A stretch of DNA of 64,000 nt from positions 1 to 64,000 of the forward strand of contig NW_020825619.1 of the NCBI RefSeq assembly GCF_003286085.1, given 5' to 3'. This DNA is from Drosophila persimilis. Its lineage: Eukaryota; Arthropoda; Insecta; Diptera; Drosophilidae. The number at the start of each line of letters is the position of its first letter. The first letter of the stretch is position 1. Made by a program: the position numbers and the translations under genes. The notes below the pieces were generated by a model. The model had not been told where the DNA came from. It ran no database searches and saw only the letters and a program-made list of their open reading frames with translations. Below, piece after piece: positions 1 through 8,559 of this stretch.

Positions 1-2168
1 ACTCTTATGAATAGTTTAGCTTCAGCAGCTACAATCGGAAACTGTTTTCGGTCAATAGTAACTTGTTCATTTTGATGGTATTGAAACGTTTTGTAGTTTT
101 CTGAACTGGGGTCCAAGAAGATTCGTTACTATGGCTGCGCTTTGACCGTGCGTTAACTCCTACGCTTTCCTCGAGAAATGTATCCAAAGAAGTTCGGGAG
201 TATTGGATGAGCTGAGATCTATCTGCATTAAACACCGTGGCTCCGTTAACAAGACCATCTGATGTATCTACATTGACTGTCATCATATATTTAGCCGTGG
301 TTTTTGAGAACCAATGAAGTGCACAAGCCTTGTGTATTCGAAGTTTTGAAACTCTTAACAGAGTCCAGATATTTGTTTTGATGTCTGGGTTAAGATGCTC
401 GGCTTTGATGGAGTCTAAAGCTATTGAAGTATATTCTGCAGTCATAATCGATATAGCTTCTCCTTATTGTACTTATCTGTCTCGCTATTGCTATAAAATA
501 AGTGGATCGCATCTGTTGGTGCTTCACTGCCGTGAACTATTCGGTCCCTAAGCAATTGAATATCTTCTGACGTCATTACGGCCGATGCCATGTTTTTAGT
601 GCGGTTGCAAAAGGTTGGTCATCTCGCTGTTCGCATTATCTCTGTAAGTTCGAAAAACTTGAAGCCATCCCAGAGACTAGAGCCAACTATCGCACTGTAT
701 GGATTATGCGCTCCTGATGAGGATTTGAATATCCAACGATCACCTACTGGACATAACTGCCTTAGATCGCCAAACACGATAACGAAATGCCACCGAAAGG
801 ACTCTCGGGCCTTGAAAATATTTGTTTTAGACGCATATCCAAATATGAAAACATTTTTTCACCGACCATAGAAATTTCGTCAATTATAAGAATTTTAAGA
901 TCAATAAATCTTGAACGCAAGGTATTTAACAAATCTGGACCCCAATTGTTTAAAAGCATGGTTGGATTGATTGAGAGGTAAAGAAAACATTGAGTGAAGT
1001 GTGGCACCCTCCAATACCAATGCAGCTTTTCCTGTGGGAGCAACACAGCAGAACTTTAACCGTTTCTGGGTTAGATCTGGTCTACGATTAAACTCCTGGG
1101 AAATGGTCTGAAAAATGGTAGATATTGGTTCTACTCTTGCCGACGCCTGCGCCGCCACCTACAAAACTCATAAAAAACTGCCTTATTTCTCACATTATGC
1201 AGAACATGGGTGAGATAGGTTTTTTTGCTTCAAATTAAGCGATCTAATCAAATTAGCTAAAATATTAAGGGAAACAATAGGAGGAAGCTTAATTAGTCGA
1301 ATACTTCTATCTTGATCCGCTGCCTGGTCATTCAAGTTCAAAACATTTATCTGGGAACTTATTTCTGGAATCGCTTAAAGCCCTAAACTCCTCAGCAATT
1401 GGCCTCATCAACTACCTCTTCACCTTCCTCCCTATTCTCTTCGGCTTCCATGGCCCTCCTAAGCGCGTCTTCCAAATCTCCTAATGCATTGAATTTTTGG
1501 AAATTTGAATTTACCAACTCCTGATGATTATTATAAAGATCCTCGCAATTTACGCTCACTAAATCTTTCTCTTCATCTCTCCACGGATAAAACAGCATAG
1601 CTAATGCTCTAAAATAGTTTGACCTATCTGTATTTATATTAAACCTCATATATTTTAAAATGGACGGCTTAGTTCTTTCCCTAATAAAACCACTATTATC
1701 GCGGAGAGGGATAAAAACTTCTACTTGTGCCTCATTTTCTTCGTCCTCTTCATCATCTCTATTTTGGCAGGTTCTTTTCCCGTTTTTAGAAAATTCATAT
1801 TTGCTGCAAAATCGGCTAGACACAGGCCCTCAAGATCAGTTGGTCTTTGTTCATACCGCTCCAGCAATCCTTTGACGAATATGTCAGTGGACTCCTGATG
1901 CATATTTTGTAGGATGCTTGTGGATTTGAGCATTCGAACTCGTTGCTCTGGAGGGAAAGTATTTACTTGAACACATTTGTTGCTAGTTCCGGACAACGGA
2001 ATTCCTAGACAACAATATACGGCTTCCTGAGCAGATATCTCAGTGCCAGAAATAAATTTGTGACCAATATGCTGTAGCTTTTGTCTAATCGTGTAATTGC
2101 CCCCTTGAACTTCTTTTGCCGCCTCGCGCATAAGCTTTGAAATACCCCTTTGGGTTTTATTATATAAT
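1..2168 (-). pseudogene. Broken helicase half of a Helentron (B half, window-edge partial)
   Basis: This is the PIF1-like helicase part of the Rep-helicase-EEP polyprotein, read on the minus strand. The EEP part and 3' end lie outside the window. Compared with the intact copies at 18348-21572 and 34437-37520 it has about twenty single-base insertions or deletions. Examples are a missing A near 19, a lost C near 1068, an extra G near 1402 and extra bases in short homopolymers near 1186 and 1229. Substitutions are few, so the frame breaks into short pieces. Fragments of the Walker B region (IIDEISMVGEKMFSYLD) and of the linker (EENREEGEEVVDE) are still readable. Many indels with few substitutions look more like uncorrected sequencing consensus than old decay, but decay is possible. 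It ends at the palindromic self-insertion site, where the next element's 5' end begins. Confidence 0.85.
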
Positions 2169-2310
2169 TATACCCGGTACTCGAAGAGTATAGGGGTATA
2201 TTAGATTTGTGGTGAAAATGGATGTGTGTAACGTCCAGAAGGAATCGTTTCCGACCCCATAAAGTATATATATTCTTGATCAGCATCAATAGCAGAGTCG
2301 ATTGAGCCAT

Positions 2311-2350
2311 GTCTGTCTGTCCGTCCGTCCGTCTGTCCGTCTGTCCGTCC
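2311..2350 (+). repeat. GTCY tetranucleotide microsatellite
   Basis: Ten GTCT/GTCC units follow the sequence cgattgagccat. The same tract recurs at the same place in every 5' half: 40 bp at 11761, 27806 and 53619 and 48 bp at 21573, 43693 and 56092. From memory, GTCY tracts at this position are a hallmark of Drosophila INE-1/DINE-1 and related Helentrons. Confidence 0.9.
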
Positions 2351-3879
2351 CCTTCAGCGCCTAATGCTCAAAGACTATAAGAGCTAGAGCAACGATGTTT
2401 TGGATCCAGACTTCTGTGATATGTCACTGCTCCAAAAATATTTCAAAACTTTGCCCCGCCCACTTCCGCCCCCACAAAGAGCGAAAATCTGTGGCATCCA
2501 CAATTTTAAAGATACGAGAAAACTAAAAACGCAGAATCGTAGAAGATGACTATATCTTCTAGAGTGCAAAATCTGAACCAGATCGTATAATTATTACAGC
2601 CAGAATCAAGAAAACAATTTCACTCTTTCTCGCTCTGTCTCTCTCTAACACACAGGTTTCATGGTCGGTTTTGCCAATTGCAAAATATGAGTTCAAGGAT
2701 CTCAGAACCTATAAGAGCCAGAGCAACCAAATTTGGTATCCACACTCCTGTGATATCGGACCTTGATAGTTTCGTGTCAAAATTGCGCCACACCCCCTTC
2801 CGCCTCCGCAAAGGACGAAAATCTGGGGCGTCCACAAATCTCTGAGACTATTAAGGCTAGAGCAGCCAAATTTGGTATCCACACTCCTGTTAGATCTCAC
2901 TATAAAACGTATATCTCGAAATTTCGTCCCACCCCCTTCCGCCCCCACAAAGGACGAAAATCTGTGGCATCCACAATTTTGAAGATACGAGAAAACTAAA
3001 AAAGCACAATCATAGAGAATGACCATATCTATGAGATTGCTGAATCTGGATCAGATCGGATCATTTGTATAGCCAAAAGGAGCAAAACAATTGGCAGTGG
3101 CTACGCAGCTATGCGTTCGCCCTCTCTATCTCCCTCTCTCTCTATCTCTCTGCCCTGAAAAAAATAAAAACAACCCCCGGCAATGCAAGCCCTAACTGCT
3201 GGCAGGCGATGTCTTCTTCTTTGTTTTACGCTCAACGTTCTGACCAATACCCCTTTACCCGATGCCCCTCTCTCTTCAAACAAGCGCACCGCGGTGTCTG
3301 CTTGTCCATGTCTCAGTTCAATCACCCCCTCCCACATTAACAAATCAATCTGTCCATTTGCCTACAAAGAGACTAAATAGAGAGAGACACACAGCATGCC
3401 CAGCAATATCACTTGTCCAAAGAGGAAGAGCAAGAGCAATGAACATAAATATGTAAATAAATAAATAAATAAATAAACATTATATAGTATGTGTATATGC
3501 AGCTGTTTGAATGAGCCGTTATGGTTAGGGAGTGGAAGGGGGACCAGCGAATGCAAGTGTGAAACTCATATATGTAAATGCCTATAGAAAGAATGAGAAT
3601 TGTCTGTAAAAAAAACCGCGAAATCTAAACACCAGGGGCTCTCTCACTCTTTCCGCAAATCAAAAAGAGGGAGAGAGCATCACCCAGGCCCAGGCAATTG
3701 GTAAACAATTTGTTAACCGTTACAGTAAGGGAGGGGGACACGAAAATGTTTTTACTCCAAATATGCGTATGGAAGAAATGAGAAAAAAGCCGCTCCATTT
3801 TTTTGCGTTATTTGAGTTATTCTCTCAGTTCTCTGTCCCACACAGACAAGTGTTCTCTCAATAGAGCAAATATCCATAC

Positions 3880-4260
3880 ATACAAAAGCTGAAAATGTCA
3901 AACAATGTGACGTCATCACCACAGCTGCTCTCTTTCAGCGATTATCATACGGCACCTCATTGGTGAATTCACTTTCTATGTCTATTTGGAAAACATGAAT
4001 TCAATTGTCCGTTTGTTCCGCAAGCTTCTCTGCCCCACTCAGAAAAGAGTTCTCCCAACTGTCTGTTCACATCCTTACACATTTACATATGGATGCAAGT
4101 GTCTTTATTAACAAGATGACGTCATCACCACACTTGCTGTCTTTCGGCGATTATCATACGCCACCTTATTCGTGCATTCACCATGTAAGAGTCTTTCCGC
4201 ATGCTTTGACTGCGTTCTCTCTTTTTTGAGTGACTCACTCGTAAAAAGACCGCGAAATCT
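3880..4260 (+). promoter_or_regulatory. Duplicated regulatory module with two CRE-like palindromes
   Basis: Two diverged copies of a roughly 65-bp module lie about 210 bp apart. Each begins with TGACGTCATCACCAC, a perfect CRE-type palindrome (3908-3915 and 4117-4124), and continues through a 'cgattatcatacg' core to 'attcac'. The flanks also share 'ccgcgaaatct' (near 3617 and 4247) and 'gttctc' rich sequence, so the duplication is wider than the core. All 5' halves in the window that reach this far carry it. A role as an enhancer or promoter for the Rep ORF is inferred from position and the known CREB/ATF consensus. Confidence 0.5.
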
Positions 4261-4630
4261 CAATAGGCCGTGTTTTGGTGGGACCAGTTGATATCGAGCC
4301 AGGCAGAGCGATAGAGACTTTTTTCCGATTACTGATTTCGAATTAAACCCATTCAAACTAGTTTAGCTTTTAACTTATTAAATAAAAGTAGTGCTTGCTT
4401 ATTAAGGTATAGGGCCTTAGTTTTTCTGCGCCGATCGTTAGTTAGAAACTAATAACAGTTGCTAACTTTCGTCGTTGCTTCGCGCGCTTTTCGGTGCCTC
4501 TGCTGGCGTCACTGGAGGCTGAGGCCGGACGTCGCTGCCTGCATAGCGGCTGAGGACGGACGTCGCTGCTGCGCTCGCCAGGGGACGTCGCTGCCACCGA
4601 TTGCTGACGCTTTGGGAAGTTAAAAGTTAA

Positions 4631-4860
4631 TTTACATTAATTATATATTATATATTATTATATATATATTATATATTATATATATATTATATATTATATA
4701 TATATTTTATATATATTTTAATATATATACATATATAAATATATATTATATTGTATTTCATTATTAGTTATATTATTATTACTATTATATGTATATATTA
4801 TATTCTTACTATATAGTTTTTCTTATTTTTCTTGTTTAATTATATTTTACATACATTTTG
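4631..4860 (+). repeat. AT-rich dinucleotide-like spacer before the Rep start codon
   Basis: Nearly pure A/T, dominated by TATATA and ATTATATATT. Its length and pattern differ between copies at the same position (14050-14280, 23900-24137, 30130-30361, 41170-41400, 51110-51330, 63515-63735), so it is unstable. It directly precedes the ATG of the Rep ORF. Confidence 0.85.
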
Positions 4861-4862
4861 TC

Positions 4863-7800
4863 ATGCCTCGTAGGCTATCTGCTTCTCAGCAGTCTCAGAG
4901 ACGCAAATTGAGAAACAGATCAAATAGAGATAGAAATTTAGGAAATTTAGAAAATATCGAGTTGATTGAAAATAGGGAACTTGTAATAGCTGCACCCCCT
5001 GAGTTCGTTGAACCAGTTAGAAACGAAGAGCTAGAGACGGAAGGACTAAATCAAGAGACTGCTTGGCAGGTTTCCGGTGTAGGTCAGGAAGAGCAGGCAG
5101 CCGTCGCTGGCGAGCAGGTAGAGAATGCACAGAATAGACGACAAGTGTCCGTGCGTCAGTCCGTACGTTTACGGAACCAACATGTAGAGAATATAGAAGA
5201 AAGAGTAGAATTGAGAACACGACAGGGGCAAGTGGTCAACACTGAGCGTCGGTTCAAACGCAGAAGGAGCCAAAGGTATAGGGCTACAGAGCAGGCACAA
5301 AATACCGCCGAACATGTACTGAGACGAACAGACTCTCGCATTAGACATGAGGAGCAAGTGGCCGATACTGTGCGTCGGTCCAGACGTAGACAGGACTCGG
5401 AATATAGGGCACGAGAGCAAGAACAGAATACAGGAGAACATTTAGTTAGGCGCACAGACGCCCAGATTAGACATGAGGAGCAAGTGGCCAATACTGTGCG
5501 TCGGTCCAGACGTAGACAGGACTTGGACTATAGGACAAGAGAGCAAGAACGGAATACAGAGAGGCGACAACGCATACGTTTAAATAATGAAAGGAGACGC
5601 ATGTTAGAAAGAGATCAGGATAGACTTCGCAGGGTCCAAGAAAGGAGCTTAGTAGATCGTAGGCGTATCTCGCGAGCGCGAGACACTCTGGCACGCCAAG
5701 CTGCTCGTGCTGCAGCACGACAGTTAGAAATTGACGCTGCCAGAACCGCTAGTCAAAGAGTTAGCCAATATAGGAGCGATAGCAGCAATAGAGTTGAGCA
5801 AAATTTAAGAAACGCCTCCCGAATGCAGCAGGAACGAGCAAATATCTCCCAGGAAGATAGGGCTCAGATAGAACCCAGAATCAGGCTTAGTGGCCTAGAA
5901 GCTCTGAAAGTAGTTTATAACAGGAATGTAAAGCTGGGTCCTGATCAGGTTTGCCTTTCTTGCAAAGGCCTGTGGTTCCCCAAACAAATTTGTAAGATTC
6001 CTCGCGTCCTTTTAGAAAGTGATTGCGAGTTTAGTGCGGAAATTTTCGCTCTTGAAAGCCTTTTAGAATTCCCTTCTGATTGCCCAACATTAAAATTCTG
6101 CAGAACATGTCATAGCAACATTAAGAAGCGTATAAAGCCTAAGCTTTTCTTCAATGAATTAGATTTCCCCACGCTGCCCGACTGCTTGAAGGGGCTTACT
6201 CCATTAGAGGAACGACTGATTTCTCCTCGACTTCCATTTATGATAATTAAGCCTATATTGCCTGGGGGGCGAGGTCAAAATTCCATTAAAGGGGCAGTGG
6301 TAAACGTCCCTATTTCGGTAAGCGATATCGTGAAGGAGCTTCCACGAGCTTTCCATGAAGCCCAGGTAATTCAGCTCCACCTCAAACGCAGAAAAGAGTA
6401 TCTTCATGCTTTCATGGCTGAAACCATTAGACCTTCCAAAATTTTTGAAGCACTTCGTTATTTAGTTACCACAGATTTGTATAAAAAGCATAATGTTGTA
6501 GTTAACGAGCAATGGATCTCTGGTTTCACATCCGATATTGTTCCATTCGTAGCATCTCAAGCAGACGCAGCCTTTTTAGAAAGTATGCAGAATAGAGATA
6601 GGAATGTAGATACGGAGCCGGCCCATCCCGACGAGGAAGTAGAAGCCGAAGAGCTCAACCCTGGAGGTCAGGAAACTCTGCTTGAAAACAACATACCATT
6701 TGATGATAGGATTATCAAAATCGCACCAGGTCAAGGCCAACGACCTCTCGACATGATTCTAGACATTGACTCGGAAGAGTTATCCTTTCCCACTATTTAT
6801 GCAGGCGTCAAAAGACAATCTTCGCAAAGTTTTACAACCATTGTTAGATCAGAGCTTCGAAATGTAGATAGGAGAGGTTGTAGAACTGACAAACTATTCT
6901 TCAATTATAAGAAGTTAGAACTCATTAAGATTCGAAATAATATTTCAATCTGCTTACGTAAGCGGAGCACTTCCAGTGCAGTAACGGCAGCTAACGCTCT
7001 TAATGAGAATTTCATAGGGGGGCTTATTAACCACGATGAGGGATATAGGGTTCTTCGCGATATTCGATCGTCTCCGGCTCACTGGGAGGATGAAAAGAAG
7101 AAGGTTATGGCCATGATTCGTCAGTTCGGCCTGCCGACTTTTTTCATTACTCTGTCTGCTGCTGAAACGCGGTGGCCAGAGTTGCTTGTTTTGCTCAAAA
7201 AAAACGTAGATAGGGAGATCATTAGCGAAGAAGAAGCAATGAATCTACCCTACACCGAAAAGGAGCGTCTTATCAGGGCAGATCCAGTTACTTGTGCTAG
7301 GTATTTCGATTATAGGTATCGCGAGATTTTAAAAGTTATGAGGAATCGGGAGGGCATTTTCGGGGAAAACTTCGTCATCAAATATTATTGGCGTGTTGAA
7401 TTCCAACAAAGAGGTTCCCCCCATATTCACGGCATGTTTTGGCTGAAAGATGCCCCAGCAGTGGACTTAACCAGTACAGAGTCAATTTCAACAGTTATAG
7501 CCTTCATTAACAAACATATTACAGTAGATGTCACAGACTCTGAATTAGCTCCGTATGTTGAATACCAAAAGCATCGGCATAAGGACATGTCATGTCTTAA
7601 AAAAGCCAATAAAAGTGGAAAAAAAGTTTGTAGATTCGGTATTCCATACCCTCCAATGCCCCAAACGGAGATATTGAGTCCACTGCCAGAGGAAACTCCG
7701 AACCTTGATTTTCACCAAGGAAATTTTAAGAAAATTCAAGACCTACTGAATTCTGATCAATCCTCTGATATGATTGATCACTTGAGCATATTTGAGAACT

Positions 7801-8084
7801 TTCTTTCGCACGAACAAGTGAGCCTCAATTACGAGGACTACAAATATGCAATTTCTTCTGGTTTAAAGAAACCACACATTTTTCTAAAAAGGTCATTTGC
7901 TGAAATTTGCATTAATGCTTATAATAAACACATCATTTCAATGCAAAGGGCCAATATGGATATCCAATACATTTTGGACCCTTATGCATGCTGTAGCTAT
8001 ATAATAAACGAGGGGGAACGTTGTGAGCCGCGGCAAAGGCCGCGGCTCTACTTTATACCCGGTACTCAGTCAGTATATACGTGA
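4863..8084 (+). CDS. Helentron Rep half, open 1073-codon frame truncated after the first catalytic tyrosine
   Basis: This is the N-terminal half of the rolling-circle transposase. It begins MPRRLSASQQ, then an Arg/Glu/Gln-rich coiled-coil-like region with two 42-residue repeat units. A zinc-finger-like CLSC...CRTC pair follows (about residues 364-416), then the Helitron-type HUH nuclease domain, with the metal-binding His-Ile-His at residues 854-856 inside GSPHIHG. The catalytic motif should read Y-x3-Y-x2-K. Here Tyr1046 is present, but the frame then runs into the inverted 3' end of the next element, giving a foreign tail (NEGERCEPRQ...) and a stop. The second tyrosine, the helicase and the EEP domain are missing, so rolling-circle transposition by this product alone is unlikely; single-strand nicking may remain. 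The start was chosen as the first ATG after the AT-rich spacer, shared by all copies. Confidence 0.9.
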   Translation: MPRRLSASQQSQRRKLRNRSNRDRNLGNLENIELIENRELVIAAPPEFVEPVRNEELETEGLNQETAWQVSGVGQEEQAAVAGEQVENAQNRRQVSVRQSVRLRNQHVENIEERVELRTRQGQVVNTERRFKRRRSQRYRATEQAQNTAEHVLRRTDSRIRHEEQVADTVRRSRRRQDSEYRAREQEQNTGEHLVRRTDAQIRHEEQVANTVRRSRRRQDLDYRTREQERNTERRQRIRLNNERRRMLERDQDRLRRVQERSLVDRRRISRARDTLARQAARAAARQLEIDAARTASQRVSQYRSDSSNRVEQNLRNASRMQQERANISQEDRAQIEPRIRLSGLEALKVVYNRNVKLGPDQVCLSCKGLWFPKQICKIPRVLLESDCEFSAEIFALESLLEFPSDCPTLKFCRTCHSNIKKRIKPKLFFNELDFPTLPDCLKGLTPLEERLISPRLPFMIIKPILPGGRGQNSIKGAVVNVPISVSDIVKELPRAFHEAQVIQLHLKRRKEYLHAFMAETIRPSKIFEALRYLVTTDLYKKHNVVVNEQWISGFTSDIVPFVASQADAAFLESMQNRDRNVDTEPAHPDEEVEAEELNPGGQETLLENNIPFDDRIIKIAPGQGQRPLDMILDIDSEELSFPTIYAGVKRQSSQSFTTIVRSELRNVDRRGCRTDKLFFNYKKLELIKIRNNISICLRKRSTSSAVTAANALNENFIGGLINHDEGYRVLRDIRSSPAHWEDEKKKVMAMIRQFGLPTFFITLSAAETRWPELLVLLKKNVDREIISEEEAMNLPYTEKERLIRADPVTCARYFDYRYREILKVMRNREGIFGENFVIKYYWRVEFQQRGSPHIHGMFWLKDAPAVDLTSTESISTVIAFINKHITVDVTDSELAPYVEYQKHRHKDMSCLKKANKSGKKVCRFGIPYPPMPQTEILSPLPEETPNLDFHQGNFKKIQDLLNSDQSSDMIDHLSIFENFLSHEQVSLNYEDYKYAISSGLKKPHIFLKRSFAEICINAYNKHIISMQRANMDIQYILDPYACCSYIINEGERCEPRQRPRLYFIPGTQSVYT
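5300..5560 (+). repeat. 126-bp coding tandem repeat (2 units)
   Basis: Each unit encodes 42 residues centred on HEEQVADTVRRSRRRQDSEY. This copy has two units. The other copies have five (14282, 24139 and 30363 ORFs) or six (41168, 51101 and 63505 ORFs). Units differ at a few positions (DSEY, DPDY, DLDY; NTGEH, NTVEH, NTVDH), so individual units can be tracked between copies. The encoded stretch is strongly basic and acidic, likely helical, and is not part of the catalytic domains. Confidence 0.9.
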
Positions 8085-8559
8085 GCTTATGATCTACATA
8101 CATGAATGTAAGTTATAAAATATATTTTATACGTAAACGCCGCTCGAATTAGCTCCCAATTTAATACATTAAATTGGTACCCAGGGAACACCACGGGGAG
8201 GCCATCACGATGCAATGGGGTCACTCTAGCCAAAATATAATCTTGGGGACCTACGAGTCGACTTGAGCTGCTTTTAAAAGCATTTTTAAGCTCCATATTC
8301 CCCAAAAATTTAAAAAAAGGATTCCAATCCTTTATAAAAAATAAAAAATATCTAAACTAACAAGAATACCTATATACATACATAGAAATGATTAATAATA
8401 AAACTATTTCAACCTTAACTTAATTAACAAAATAATAAAACGGATAAAAATAAAAAAGGTTTAACAAAGGTAAAGACTAAAGAATTAATATAATTCAGAA
8501 TACGGCTAAATAATACAAAATATTAAATATTTACACTAATGCCTGATTACCAAAAAAGT
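8007..8559 (-). terminator. Element 3' non-coding region and terminus
   Basis: 553 bp on the minus strand after the stop codon of the EEP domain. It is AT-rich and contains several perfect palindromes, then the 3' subterminal repeat gagtaccgggtata (complement of 8054-8067), the terminal hairpin and the 3' tail. A 72-codon frame (8087-8305, minus) is present in every copy but has no recognised homology. It is best treated as non-coding until there is evidence otherwise. Confidence 0.7.
8025..8048 (-). repeat. 3'-terminal hairpin of Helentron
   Basis: A perfect GC-rich stem of 10 bp (GAGCCGCGGC pairing with GCCGCGGCTC) with a 4-nt loop, 18 bp from the element end. Helitron-family elements carry such a hairpin just inside the 3' end as the transposition terminator. 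It stands out against the surrounding AT-rich sequence. Confidence 0.9.

Larger units (their letters stand above)
2169..4862 (+). promoter_or_regulatory. Element 5' non-coding region (terminus, INE-1-like blocks, regulatory region)
   Basis: Order of contents: a 5' terminus with subterminal repeat and the small palindrome tactcgaagagta (2179-2191); a GTCY microsatellite (2311-2350); three diverged blocks starting near 2375, 2707 and 2846, each with an 'agagctagagcaac'-like start and a 'cacccccttccgcc'-like pyrimidine/purine-rich core; a CT-rich run (3120-3151); an AAAT microsatellite (3454-3477); two related modules with TGACGTCA palindromes (3908-3915, 4117-4124); three copies of GACGTCGCTGC (4528, 4559, 4584); then an AT-rich spacer up to the ATG. 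No protein-coding signal is convincing here. The transcription start cannot be placed from sequence alone. Confidence 0.7.
2169..8006 (+). mobile_element. Helentron 5' half (A half), nest level 2
   Basis: This half runs from the element 5' end (tatacccggtactcgaag) to the self-insertion site inside the Rep two-tyrosine motif. Its 3' half should lie to the right of the window if the nested model holds. It is the most divergent A copy in the window: only two units of the 126-bp coding repeat, and an AT-rich spacer (4631-4860) of different sequence from the rest. That fits an outer, older position. The right boundary is sharp: the Rep sequence 'agctatataata' passes directly into the inverted 3' tail of the next element (aacgagggggaacg). 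Confidence 0.85.

Noticed and set aside
2763-3456. Short frames of 60-110 codons in the 5' non-coding regions
   Set aside because: They lie in INE-1-like blocks and CT/AAAT-rich tracts, overlap on both strands and match no protein family I recognise.
8087-8305. 72-codon frame in every 3' region (MGNMELKNAFKSSSSRLV...)
   Set aside because: It is present in all copies only because the copies are nearly identical. It is unrecognised, overlaps palindromes and the subterminal repeat, and has no sign of coding constraint that I can measure here.
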